Source: Actinomycetes bacterium
Lineage (GTDB): Bacteria; Actinomycetota; Thermoleophilia; Solirubrobacterales; Solirubrobacteraceae
NCBI GenBank assembly: GCA_023405705.1
Contig: JAEXXR010000369.1
Coordinates: 1-13,160 of the forward strand
DNA length: 13,160 bases
Reading direction: 5' to 3'
Each line of letters begins with the position of its first letter. The stretch's first letter is position 1. The position numbers and the translations under genes are program-made. Shown piece after piece: positions 1 through 5,392 of the stretch. A model generated the notes under the pieces. That model did no database searches. It saw only the letters and a list, made by a program, of their open reading frames with translations, and was not told the DNA's origin.

Positions 1-2
1 GC

Positions 3-869
3 TCAGTCCCGTTCGAGCCGGTCGAGCGCGGCGGCGCTGGCCTGCGCGGCGGCGTCGTCGCCACGGGCCGGCGCCGGCAGCTCCACGCCGCTCGGCAGCT
101 CCATGTGCAGGGTGGTGAGCGCCTCGATCCGCAGCACGCCGGGCCCGACGGCCGCGCTGAGCACGTGGCCGCCGTGCTGCCGGTCGTCGGTGATCGCGTG
201 CAGGTGGACGCCGGGCAGCTCGACGCCCGCCGCGACCTGCGGAAAGCGGAACCCGACGAGCGTCCCGTCTGCGGAGGGAAGCATGAAGTCGCGCATCTCC
301 GCCGCGACCTCCATCAGCGGCCGGTACGGCCGCCGCTGCCGACCGACCGAGCGCGCGTGCACGACGGCGAGGCGGCCGTCGAAGCGCACTGCGAGCGTCG
401 TGGCTGCGGCGCCCGGCGCCGGCACGGCTGACGCGGCCGTCGCGCCGTCACCAGCCGACGCCGGTCCTGCCGGCGCGTGCGCGTCGACGAACGCGAGCAG
501 CTCGTCGTGCGCCAGCTCCCGGTCGACGGCGACGGTGACGTCGGCGCCGAAGGGCGTGACGACCGCGAACGGGGTCCGGGCGTCGTCGCCGACCGGCTCG
601 ACGGTCCCGTCCAGCCGGGCCCGCCAGACCCGGCCGTCAAGCGCGATCATCTCCCCGTCGAGCGCCTCGAAGGTCCCGAGCCCGAGGTCGCCGTGCGCGA
701 GCAGCTCCCCGATCGTCAGGTCGCCGTCGTATGCGCCGTCGAGCAGCGCCGCGAGCGTCGAGGTCTGGAAGACGACGTGCGGCGCGGCGTGCTCGTCGGC
801 GAGCGCGTCGTGCCGGACGGCGTGCGGATGCAGCGCGGCGATCAGCTCCGGGTCGATCGCGGTCGCCAC
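3..869 (-). CDS. budA: alpha-acetolactate decarboxylase
   Basis: Predicted cytosolic metalloenzyme (EC 4.1.1.5) that decarboxylates 2-acetolactate to acetoin, the branch from pyruvate and valine metabolism to acetoin/butanediol. The 288-aa product has the family signatures: VFQTSTLAALLDGAYDG (about residues 33-49), the GTFEALDGEM block with Glu68, and a C-terminal GVHLHAITDDRQHGGH segment whose His222, His224 and His235 match the family's zinc ligands. Family members are usually about 240-260 aa; the excess here is an Ala/Pro-rich insert near residues 133-157 plus a short tail. No signal peptide is seen. The GTG start is preceded by GAGGGG at 6-nt spacing, and TGA is at 3-5. No acetolactate synthase gene lies in the window. 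High G/C at third positions fits resident chromosome. The family call is secure; the physiological role is inferred. Confidence 0.93.
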   Translation of the reverse strand: MATAIDPELIAALHPHAVRHDALADEHAAPHVVFQTSTLAALLDGAYDGDLTIGELLAHGDLGLGTFEALDGEMIALDGRVWRARLDGTVEPVGDDARTPFAVVTPFGADVTVAVDRELAHDELLAFVDAHAPAGPASAGDGATAASAVPAPGAAATTLAVRFDGRLAVVHARSVGRQRRPYRPLMEVAAEMRDFMLPSADGTLVGFRFPQVAAGVELPGVHLHAITDDRQHGGHVLSAAVGPGVLRIEALTTLHMELPSGVELPAPARGDDAAAQASAAALDRLERD

Positions 870-1060
870 GGGAAGCCCCTCAACGGACCGCGCGAAGGCG
901 GGCGATCGCTCGGTCCGGATCCTGGACGCTCACGCCGCCCAGCGTACTGCCCGGCGCGCACCGAACGCCAGCGTCAGACGAGCCTCGCCGATCGACCCCG
1001 TTCCGAACGCCACTCCGCAAGCGCTCAGACGCCGCGAAGACGCGATCGCTCCCGCGCTGG

Positions 1061-1066
1061 TAGATT
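1061..1066 (+). promoter_or_regulatory. possible -10 box for tRNA-His
   Basis: TAGATT lies 12 nt before the tRNA 5' end, a suitable place for a -10 element in otherwise GC-rich DNA. No convincing -35 is visible about 17 nt upstream. The 870-1060 stretch between the decarboxylase start and this box shows no gene and presumably holds both divergent promoters. Confidence 0.3.
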
Positions 1067-1078
1067 TCCTGATCCCTT

Positions 1079-1152
1079 GGTGGGCGTAGCTCAGTTGGTA
1101 GAGCTCCTGGTTGTGGTCCAGGCGGTCGCGGGTTCAAGTCCCGTCGCTCACC
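1079..1152 (+). tRNA. tRNA-His (anticodon GTG)
   Basis: The cloverleaf can be folded by eye. Acceptor GTGGGCG (1080-1086) pairs with CGCTCAC (1145-1151) with one G-U; D stem GCTC/GAGC; anticodon stem CCTGG/CCAGG around loop TTGTGGT (1111-1117) with GTG at 34-36; T arm GCGGG-TTCAAGT-CCCGT. Discriminator C at 1152 and a G at 1079 provide the G(-1):C73 pair that marks tRNA-His. CCA is not encoded. From the anticodon loop onward the gene is duplicated at 10094-10136, so the 3' half present here is probably the copy carried in by the integrated element, which restored the gene. Confidence 0.96.
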
Positions 1153-1153
1153 C
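1111..1153 (+). repeat. attL core (43-bp direct repeat, tRNA-proximal copy)
   Basis: This 43-bp segment, from the tRNA-His anticodon loop to just past the discriminator base, is identical to 10094-10136. Integration into the anticodon-loop-to-3'-end part of a tRNA gene is classical for tyrosine recombinases, and the integrase gene lies 1.2 kb inside this end. Confidence 0.93.
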
Positions 1154-1160
1154 TAAGTAG

Positions 1161-1185
1161 AAGCCCCGCGTTTGCGGGGCTTTTT
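1161..1185 (+). terminator. Rho-independent terminator after tRNA-His
   Basis: A 9-bp perfect stem AAGCCCCGC/GCGGGGCTT with loop GTTT is followed by a T-run. It sits 8 nt after the mature tRNA end, inside element DNA, so the element supplies its own terminator for the tRNA gene. A counterpart lies after attR. Confidence 0.88.
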
Positions 1186-1231
1186 CGTTGTCTGGTCCTT
1201 GTTCGCCCGGGCAGTCGGCGGACGCGGTTCA

Positions 1232-1243
1232 GGCACGAGTGCC
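1232..1243. repeat. left-end palindrome GGCACGAGTGCC
   Basis: Two 5-bp inverted arms around GA, centred 18.5 bp before the first GATT of the phased array. The half-site GAGTGCC recurs at the right end (9945-9967). A different palindrome sits at the equivalent place after attR (10215-10228). It may be a binding site for an integration or regulatory protein. Confidence 0.5.
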
Positions 1244-1252
1244 TTTATTCCG

Positions 1253-1292
1253 GCGGATTGCGTCCGATTGGCTTGGATTGCGCCCGATTCGA
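1253..1292 (+). promoter_or_regulatory. left array of four 10-bp-phased GATT motifs (candidate integrase arm sites)
   Basis: GATT begins at 1256, 1266, 1276 and 1286, exactly one helical turn apart. The enclosing 10-mers are GCGGATTGCG, TCCGATTGGC, TTGGATTGCG and CCCGATTCGA. The array starts 103 bp from the att core. An inverted four-unit array lies at the right end and a same-orientation one follows attR. Tyrosine integrases of the lambda type bind short arm sites phased at about 10 bp; assigning that role here is inference. Confidence 0.6.
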
Positions 1293-1313
1293 CTGGCTGA
1301 CGGCGGCAGCCAG
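1293..1313. repeat. 7-bp inverted repeat next to the left array
   Basis: CTGGCTG and CAGCCAG are separated by 7 nt, directly after the fourth GATT unit. It could form a hairpin or a dyad operator. No counterpart is obvious at the right end. Confidence 0.4.
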
Positions 1314-1340
1314 AGCTACGGTCGCTGACCACTGCCCATA

Positions 1341-1381
1341 GGTGGCCCCGGCGGTGCAGCAACACCCCGGGGCCTGGCACC
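1341..1381 (+). other. bulged hairpin, copy 1 of a conserved left-end element
   Basis: GGCCCCGG (1344-1351) pairs with CCGGGGCC (1367-1374). After a bulged C, GGTG pairs with CACC around loop CAGCAA. An outer GGT/ACC pairing closes it across a 4-nt bulge. The same fold occurs at 10323-10363, where the inner stem is GGCG/CGCC: a T-A pair replaced by C-G. It starts 191 bp from the core here and 190 bp there. It lies upstream of the XRE gene and could be a leader RNA or a DNA site. Role unknown. Confidence 0.55.
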
Positions 1382-1398
1382 GAAGGCGCAGGCCTTCG
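1381..1398 (+). repeat. short perfect hairpin upstream of the XRE gene
   Basis: CGAAGGC and GCCTTCG form a 7-bp stem with a GCAG loop, immediately after the bulged hairpin. The copy after attR does not preserve it. The remaining 1399-1494 stretch shows no gene or clear site. Confidence 0.4.
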
Positions 1399-1505
1399 AT
1401 GCGTCAGCGATTCTCGCGCACGGCCCTCGCCACGCGCGCATCTTCGCCTGCGCGTCGCTGCTGGTCCGCGCCGTCTCGGTGCCGTCGACCACGCAGGAGG
1501 CCGAC

Positions 1506-1838
1506 ATGCCCCGCCACCCCGACCGCGCCGCTGCTCCGCCAGGCGCGGCCGTCCCGCCGAGTACCCGCGGCCCGCTCGCGCGCCCGCCGCTCGGACCCGA
1601 GTTCATCGTCCTCGGCCGCGCCGTCCGCGAGCTGCGCGCCCGCCGCTTCCTGACCCAAGCCGGCCTCGGCGAGCAGTCCAGGTTGCACCGCAACTACGTC
1701 GGCGCGATCGAACGCGGCGAGATCAACCCGACCTTCCGCATCCTCCGCAAGCTCGCTACCGGCTTGCGGCTCCCGCTGTCGGAGCTGATCGCGTTGTTCG
1801 AGGAGCGCTGGGACGAGTGGGAGGCCGAGCGATGCTGA
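1506..1838 (+). CDS. XRE-family helix-turn-helix regulator
   Basis: A 110-aa DNA-binding protein. Residues 1-30 are a Pro/Ala/Arg-rich tail. Residues 34-98 form a Cro/C1-type helix-turn-helix with the family phrase RLHRNYVGAIERGEINPTFRILRKLATGLRLPLSELI, where the recognition-helix region HRNYVGAIERGE is typical of XRE proteins. The ATG at 1506 was chosen because AGGAGG sits 5 nt before it; the frame is open further upstream to 1479 without such a site. It overlaps the next gene by 7 nt (ATGCTGA), so the two are translationally coupled. Beside the integrase in a tRNA-borne element, it probably represses integration or excision functions and its own operon; its operators may be among the palindromes at 2175-2253 or 1232-1313. 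The fold is secure; the target is inferred. Confidence 0.88.
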   Translation: MPRHPDRAAAPPGAAVPPSTRGPLARPPLGPEFIVLGRAVRELRARRFLTQAGLGEQSRLHRNYVGAIERGEINPTFRILRKLATGLRLPLSELIALFEERWDEWEAERC

Positions 1839-2062
1839 CGACCACGGTCCGCTTCGACCGCAATCTCATGGCGCGCGTGACGCTCCACGCCGAACGCCTC
1901 GACATCGCCAAGGCCGCCCTGATCCGCGACGCCACCTTCTCCTACGTCATCGCCATCGAGACCAACGACCGTCTGCTCCGCGAACAGGTCGGCGACGTGC
2001 TCGCAGCGCACGCCGCCCGGCTCGACCGGATCGAACAGTTCCTCTCCCGCCGAGGCCGGTGA
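1832..2062 (+). CDS. small ribbon-helix-helix-like protein
   Basis: A 76-aa protein starting inside the XRE gene's stop region (ATG at 1832, GGGAGG 7 nt upstream). Residues 2-8 (LTTTVRF) look like the DNA-contacting beta strand of a ribbon-helix-helix domain. Predicted helices follow at about 10-24 and 27-42, then an amphipathic helix (about 45-72) that could be a dimerisation coiled coil. Arc/MetJ/CopG-type proteins of this size act as repressors, antitoxins, plasmid control proteins or recombination accessory factors. Its position between XRE and integrase genes makes an operon repressor or a recombination directionality factor most plausible, but no toxin partner is present and I do not recognise a named family. 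The fold call is moderate; the function is unknown. Confidence 0.68.
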   Translation: MLTTTVRFDRNLMARVTLHAERLDIAKAALIRDATFSYVIAIETNDRLLREQVGDVLAAHAARLDRIEQFLSRRGR

Positions 2063-2250
2063 TCGCATGCCGCTCATGCCCCGAATCCGAGCCGATCGCG
2101 CGGTTCGCGGAGCGGTTCGCACACCGGTTCACAGACTGGTTCGTGGATCGGTTCGCAGACCGGTTCGCTCACGACTCCGGAGCGAACTCCGGAGATCGCC
2201 GACCGTGTCGGCGATCCCGCGTATCGCCCGTCCGGCGACATCTCCTATAG
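2059..2250 (+). CDS. possible small ORF with RFxx tetrapeptide repeats (doubtful)
   Basis: A GTG at 2059 overlaps the preceding stop in a GTGA junction and opens a 63-codon frame. The six 12-bp repeats at 2101-2172 read in this frame as RFAE RFAH RFTD WFVD RFAD RFAH. The 4-bp overlap and the repeat length divisible by three are compatible with a real coupled gene. Against it, another frame (from 2067) is equally open, no ribosome site is evident, the C-terminal third is Arg-rich low-complexity, and the frame runs through several perfect palindromes that look like DNA sites. I favour a non-coding regulatory tract and list the ORF so that it is not lost. Confidence 0.2.
   Translation: MIACRSCPESEPIARFAERFAHRFTDWFVDRFADRFAHDSGANSGDRRPCRRSRVSPVRRHLL
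2101..2172 (+). repeat. six tandem 12-bp repeats upstream of the integrase gene
   Basis: Six head-to-tail units begin at 2101, 2113, 2125, 2137, 2149 and 2161, consensus CGGTTCGCAGAC; the GGTTC core is kept in all six. They lie between the ribbon-helix-helix and integrase genes. Tandem short repeats of this kind can be iterons or operators for a ribbon-helix-helix protein. With no spacers they are not a CRISPR array. Confidence 0.85.
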
Positions 2251-2253
2251 GAG
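2175..2253. promoter_or_regulatory. palindrome cluster upstream of integrase
   Basis: Directly after the 12-bp repeats come two identical palindromes CTCCGGAG (2175-2182 and 2187-2194, 12 bp apart), a perfect 9-bp inverted repeat ATCGCCGAC/GTCGGCGAT with a 3-nt spacer (2195-2215), and a perfect 12-bp palindrome CTCCTATAGGAG (2242-2253). Together they form a dense candidate operator region for integrase expression, likely bound by the XRE or ribbon-helix-helix protein. The 2254-2319 remainder shows nothing further. Confidence 0.6.
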
Positions 2254-2332
2254 CAACTCTCTCCACAACTCCGCTCGGCACGCCTCGGCGCCCCGGCGCC
2301 GCCACCGTGACGCCAGTCCGGAGGTGGTCCCG

Positions 2333-3679
2333 ATGACCCGCGCCCGCAGCGGCCAGGTAGTCGAGCGCCAGTGGAAGTCCGGCCGCGGCTACGCCCTGCG
2401 CTTCCTCGCCAACGGCAGACGCGAATACGTGACCCTCGGCCTGGAGCGCGACGGCTGGGACCGCGCCAGAGCCGAAGAGGAACTGCAGAACGTCATGGCC
2501 GACGTCCGCCGCGGCATCTGGATCCCGCCAGAGCGCGGCAGAGCGACAGCCGCGGCGAACGGCGCCGCAACCGCAGCCGATCCAGTGCAGCGCCGCGCCA
2601 ACGGGCAACGCCGCACCGACGCGCGCGACGGTCACGACGCGGGTCCGACGAGCGCCGCCGGCCCGACGTTCCGCGAGTTCGCGACCGACTGGCTCGCCCG
2701 CCGCGAGGGCGAAGTCGCGCCCCGGACGGTCGAGTACGAGCGCTGGGCGCTGACCCACCACCTGCTTCCGCACTTCGCCCATACGCCCCTGACCGCGATC
2801 GACATCGCAGCAGTCGACGCCTACCGCCGCACCAAGGTCGCCGAATCGGACCGCCGCCGCCAAGCGATCGAGGCCGGCCGCCCGCTCCGCTCAGGCGCGG
2901 CTGGCAACGGCGTTCTGCGTCCGTTGTCCCCGGCGACGGTGAACAAGACGATCGACGTGCTCCAAGCGGTGCTGGCCTTGGCGCGGGAGTACGGCCACAT
3001 CACCAACAGCCCCGCGACAGGCCGCCGCCGGCGCCTGAAGGCCCCAAAGCACCGCCCGGTCCATCTGGACGCCGCAGAACCGATCCAAGCGCTGCTGGCC
3101 GCCGCGGCGGCGCTGGACGCCGACCCGCGCCACCGCATGCGCGACCGCCACGCCATCATCGCCACCCTCCTCTTCGCCGGCCTCCGCGCCCACGAACTGT
3201 GCAACCTGCGCTGGCGCGACATCGACCTCCCGGGCGCCCGCCTCCACGTCACCCGCTCCAAGACCGACGCCGGCCGCCGCACCGTCGACCTCCTCCCCAC
3301 CCTCAGAGCCACCCTGCAGGCCCACCGCGACGGCATCGACGCCACCGGCCCTGACGACCTCGTCTTCCCAACCGAATCAGGCACCCAGCGCGACAAGGAC
3401 AACCTCCGCAACCGCGTCCTCCAGCCCACGATCCCAGTTGCCGACCGCCTCCTGGCTGAGCGCGGCCACCCACCGCTCCCACGCGGCCTCACGCCCCACA
3501 AGCTCCGCCACACCTACGCCTCAATCCTCGTCGCCAGCGGCACCGACCTCGCCACCGTCATGCACCAACTCGGCCACACCGACCCCCACTTCACGCTGCG
3601 GACGTACAGTCACGTCATGCGACGGGATGCTGCGGAGCGCCGACGCCTTCAAGCCGAAGTGAATAGCTCTCTGCGCTAG
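2333..3679 (+). CDS. tyrosine site-specific recombinase (integrase)
   Basis: A 448-aa phage-type integrase expected to catalyse insertion and excision at the tRNA-His 43-bp site. Residues about 7-60 are a beta-rich arm-binding-like N-terminus (KSGRGYALRFLANGRREYVTLG). About 66-112 is a low-complexity Arg/Ala linker. About 113-235 is a SAM-like core-binding domain, and about 245-440 the catalytic domain. Catalytic residues are complete: Arg285 (AGLRAHELCNLRW), Lys310 (SKTDAGRRT), His389 and Arg392 (HKLRH), His415 (QLGHTD) and Tyr425 (TLRTYSHV). ATG 2333 is preferred over the in-frame GTG at 2324 because GGAGGT lies 7 nt before it. The gene adjoins attL and is intact, so the element may still be mobile. 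Operator-like repeats precede it and a strong hairpin follows it. Confidence 0.95.
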   Translation: MTRARSGQVVERQWKSGRGYALRFLANGRREYVTLGLERDGWDRARAEEELQNVMADVRRGIWIPPERGRATAAANGAATAADPVQRRANGQRRTDARDGHDAGPTSAAGPTFREFATDWLARREGEVAPRTVEYERWALTHHLLPHFAHTPLTAIDIAAVDAYRRTKVAESDRRRQAIEAGRPLRSGAAGNGVLRPLSPATVNKTIDVLQAVLALAREYGHITNSPATGRRRRLKAPKHRPVHLDAAEPIQALLAAAAALDADPRHRMRDRHAIIATLLFAGLRAHELCNLRWRDIDLPGARLHVTRSKTDAGRRTVDLLPTLRATLQAHRDGIDATGPDDLVFPTESGTQRDKDNLRNRVLQPTIPVADRLLAERGHPPLPRGLTPHKLRHTYASILVASGTDLATVMHQLGHTDPHFTLRTYSHVMRRDAAERRRLQAEVNSSLR

Positions 3680-3682
3680 ATG

Positions 3683-3702
3683 CGTGGGGCGCGAACTCCC
3701 CA
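3683..3702 (+). repeat. short hairpin right after the integrase stop
   Basis: GTGGGG and CCCCAC form a 6-bp stem with an 8-nt loop, 3 nt after the integrase stop codon. It may contribute to transcription termination with the stronger hairpin at 3729-3760. Confidence 0.35.
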
Positions 3703-3728
3703 CTTGGGCGCGCACCAGGCCAGCTTGC

Positions 3729-3760
3729 GTCCCGGAATCCGACGTCTCGGACTCCGGGAC
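3729..3760 (+). terminator. candidate hairpin terminator after integrase
   Basis: A 14-bp near-perfect stem (13 of 14 pairs) has a 4-nt CGTC loop: GTCCCGGAATCCGA (3729-3742) against TCGGACTCCGGGAC (3747-3760). It lies 50 nt past the integrase stop. No T-run follows, which is common for hairpin terminators in GC-rich actinobacteria; a DNA-binding site is the alternative. The rest of 3761-3940 shows no supportable gene. Confidence 0.55.
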
Positions 3761-3943
3761 ACCCCCGCCGGGGTCGCCAGCTACAACCTGACGGCCCCCG
3801 GCTCGACCTGCGCCAGCCTCTCCGCTTACAAGGGGAGTTCGCCAGCTCGGCCGGACGGGGCACTGCATCCGGATACGAGCACCGTAGCGCCGGGCAGAGC
3901 GTCTGCCTAGTCGGCTGACACCAGCTCACGGGCAAGGCGACGA

Positions 3944-4040
3944 GTATCTCCACTCTCGTATCTCGACTATCACGTTCATCACCTAGATACCCGCGGAACG
4001 GTGATACCGATGCCCGCGCACTGGTGCTACCGATGCCCGC
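3944..4040 (+). repeat. two sets of direct repeats upstream of the orphan gene
   Basis: GTATCTCCACT (3944-3954) recurs as GTATCTCGACT (3958-3968), 14 bp apart. GTGATACCGATGCCCGC (4001-4017) recurs with one mismatch at 4024-4040, 23 bp apart. They occupy the presumed promoter region of the winged-helix-like gene at 4089 and may be its autoregulatory or iteron-like sites. Confidence 0.55.
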
Positions 4041-4088
4041 AATTTGGTATGAGGTACTTCGGCACGAGGGCTCACGAGGAGCGACACA

Positions 4089-4931
4089 GTGGCATCGCAA
4101 ACAAGACGGAGAATCAGGTATGGGCCTGGAACCGGCAAGTTCCTTTTCCGGATCCGGCAGGACCACATAGCCGATCGGTACGCGCCGCTGATCGCCGGAA
4201 AAGCCGTCGGAGCAGTCAAGCTCGACCTGCTCCTCCGCGCAATTGCGCTTCTGCCAGAAGATGCAGGAGCCCGGAAACCTGGCTACGTGTTGCATCACTG
4301 GTCCTACGAGCACTTCCATGATCTGGTTCGCGGCCCTTTGGAGCATCGAGCCGATCGAATACGGACGGATCGAGAAATCCGCCACCTCAAACGGAAATGG
4401 GTGGACAATCAGCTCAGAAAGCTCGTTGGTCTGAGGCTGCTGCGAGTCGAGCCGATTCCCGGCAAGCGTCCGAGACTGATCGTGCTACGCGACGATGGAA
4501 CCGGAGAACCGTTCGATGATCCCGGGGCGACTGGGGGCCGTACCGACCGCTACGTCACAATCCGTGGAAGCGTCATTACGTCGGGCACACTCGCTAGATG
4601 GCGAGCGGCTCAAGTGGCGGCGTATCTGTCAGCGCTCTACGCGGAATTTTACACCGAGCGGCAGAGAGATCGAGTGCTCTCGGCTGACGGGACGGGCCGA
4701 TGGTGGCGGCAGCTCGCGTGGTTCAACCAAAGCGACTGGCATCCTCTCGAACGACCGCTCCTCCCGTTCTCAAAGAGCCTGCTCGAGAACGGTTTCAGCG
4801 TGCTGGACGACCAACGATTGATCAGACGAACCAAGATTTCAACAGATCCTCGGACGAAGGAGAGATTCCCAACGGCGCGCGTTCTCTATCAGAATCGGTT
4901 CGCAATCCTCGATAGGAGCGTCGAGACCTAG
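4089..4931 (+). CDS. uncharacterised protein, probable tandem winged-helix DNA-binding protein
   Basis: 280 aa, GTG start with GAGGAG 7 nt upstream, a strong ribosome site. I do not recognise the family with certainty. Residues about 60-145 resemble a winged helix: helices, then a Lys/Arg-rich recognition-like segment (HLKRKWVDNQLRKLVGLRLL), then a wing (RVEPIPGKRPRLIVLRDDGTG). Residues about 155-200 (YVTIRGSVITSGTLARWRAAQVAAYLSAL) and 225-270 repeat the helix-plus-basic-wing pattern (NGFSVLDDQRLIRRTKIS, then RVLYQNRF). This layout resembles actinobacterial replication-initiator-like or regulatory proteins. No membrane segments or enzyme motifs are seen. Direct repeats upstream suggest autoregulation. 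The gene is less GC-rich than the flanks, lies between integrase and the ATPase cassette on the same strand, and is probably its own transcript ending at the hairpin at 5011-5036. Confidence 0.7.
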   Translation: MASQTRRRIRYGPGTGKFLFRIRQDHIADRYAPLIAGKAVGAVKLDLLLRAIALLPEDAGARKPGYVLHHWSYEHFHDLVRGPLEHRADRIRTDREIRHLKRKWVDNQLRKLVGLRLLRVEPIPGKRPRLIVLRDDGTGEPFDDPGATGGRTDRYVTIRGSVITSGTLARWRAAQVAAYLSALYAEFYTERQRDRVLSADGTGRWWRQLAWFNQSDWHPLERPLLPFSKSLLENGFSVLDDQRLIRRTKISTDPRTKERFPTARVLYQNRFAILDRSVET

Positions 4932-5010
4932 TTCACCCGGCGCGCCATCGCAGCACCGACCCACGCAAGGGTGAAGTCGCGCAAGGATTCCTACCACGGC
5001 AGCCGGGTTC

Positions 5011-5036
5011 AGCTCGCTGGCCTTCGCCAGCGAGCT
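5011..5036 (+). terminator. 11-bp perfect hairpin after the orphan gene
   Basis: AGCTCGCTGGC (5011-5021) pairs perfectly with GCCAGCGAGCT (5026-5036) around loop CTTC, 80 nt past the stop at 4931. There is no T-run, so it is a likely GC-type terminator rather than a canonical one. 4932-5010 shows nothing else. Confidence 0.6.
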
Positions 5037-5056
5037 TGCTGAGCGCTTCGTCCACG

Positions 5057-5245
5057 ACGCTCAAGATGCTCCACCCGCTGCCCCGGCCGACACGCGCCGA
5101 TCTGCTCACCGAGGTCTTCGACCACATCGAGACTCCTACAACCGCGCGCCGGCGCACACTGTCCTCAGCCATCTCTCCCCGGAGAGCTCAAGGACACAGC
5201 AATCCAAGCCGCCTACTAGGCGGCCCATGCCCGCTACCGCCGGCA
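5057..5245 (+). pseudogene. remnant of an IS3-family transposase C-terminus
   Basis: Three reading frames read successively give the end of an IS3-type (DDE, IS150/IS3 OrfB) transposase. First LHPLPRPTRADLLTEVFDHIET, matching the family's VFDYIE-FYNRRRRHS region. Then, after a frameshift near 5133, SYNRAPAHTVLSHLSP. Then, after another near 5185, ELKDTAIQAAY, an in-frame TAG and AAHARYRR, matching the DTAIQAA end. No catalytic core or terminal inverted repeats remain. The first segment is fused in frame to the ATPase gene downstream, so automatic annotation may wrongly start that gene at 5036. Recognition is from family memory. Confidence 0.6.
5208..5224 (+). repeat. small hairpin in the transposase scar
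   Basis: GCCGCC and GGCGGC flank TACTA, giving a 6-7 bp stem. It falls on the degraded transposase end and includes the TAG, so it may be fortuitous. Confidence 0.25.
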
Positions 5246-5274
5246 TTGTTTCGTTGGCACGCGGGTGATGCGCT

Positions 5275-5294
5275 GGTGGCTCGGCAGAGCCACC
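5275..5294 (+). repeat. 8-bp perfect hairpin upstream of the ATPase gene
   Basis: GGTGGCTC and GAGCCACC surround loop GGCA, about 100 nt before the ATPase start. It could be a terminator insulating the cassette or a leader structure. No other signal is visible between 5295 and 5392. Confidence 0.4.
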
Positions 5295-5392
5295 GCTGCC
5301 CACATGACTTCGCGGCCGGCGCTCAACCAGCCACATGGCGCGGCGAGAGCCGAATTCCCCGTGGCGCCGGTGACCTCCACGCCGTCGCCCCG

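Noticed and set aside
103..1160. Several long plus-strand frames opposite the decarboxylase gene
   Set aside because: They are Arg/Ser/Pro-rich antisense shadows of a GC-rich gene with no family features; the minus-strand frame has clear enzyme motifs.
1341..1398. Glycine-type or other known riboswitch
   Set aside because: A CACCGAAGG-GCA phrase resembles part of a glycine aptamer, but the other conserved blocks are absent and copy 2 does not keep the phrase.
2101..2172. CRISPR-like array
   Set aside because: The 12-bp units are contiguous with no spacers and no cas genes are present.
5036..5392. N-terminal extension of the ATPase from 5036
   Set aside because: The first part matches transposase remnants and the rest is low-quality sequence crossing hairpins; ATPase-like sequence begins after 5393.
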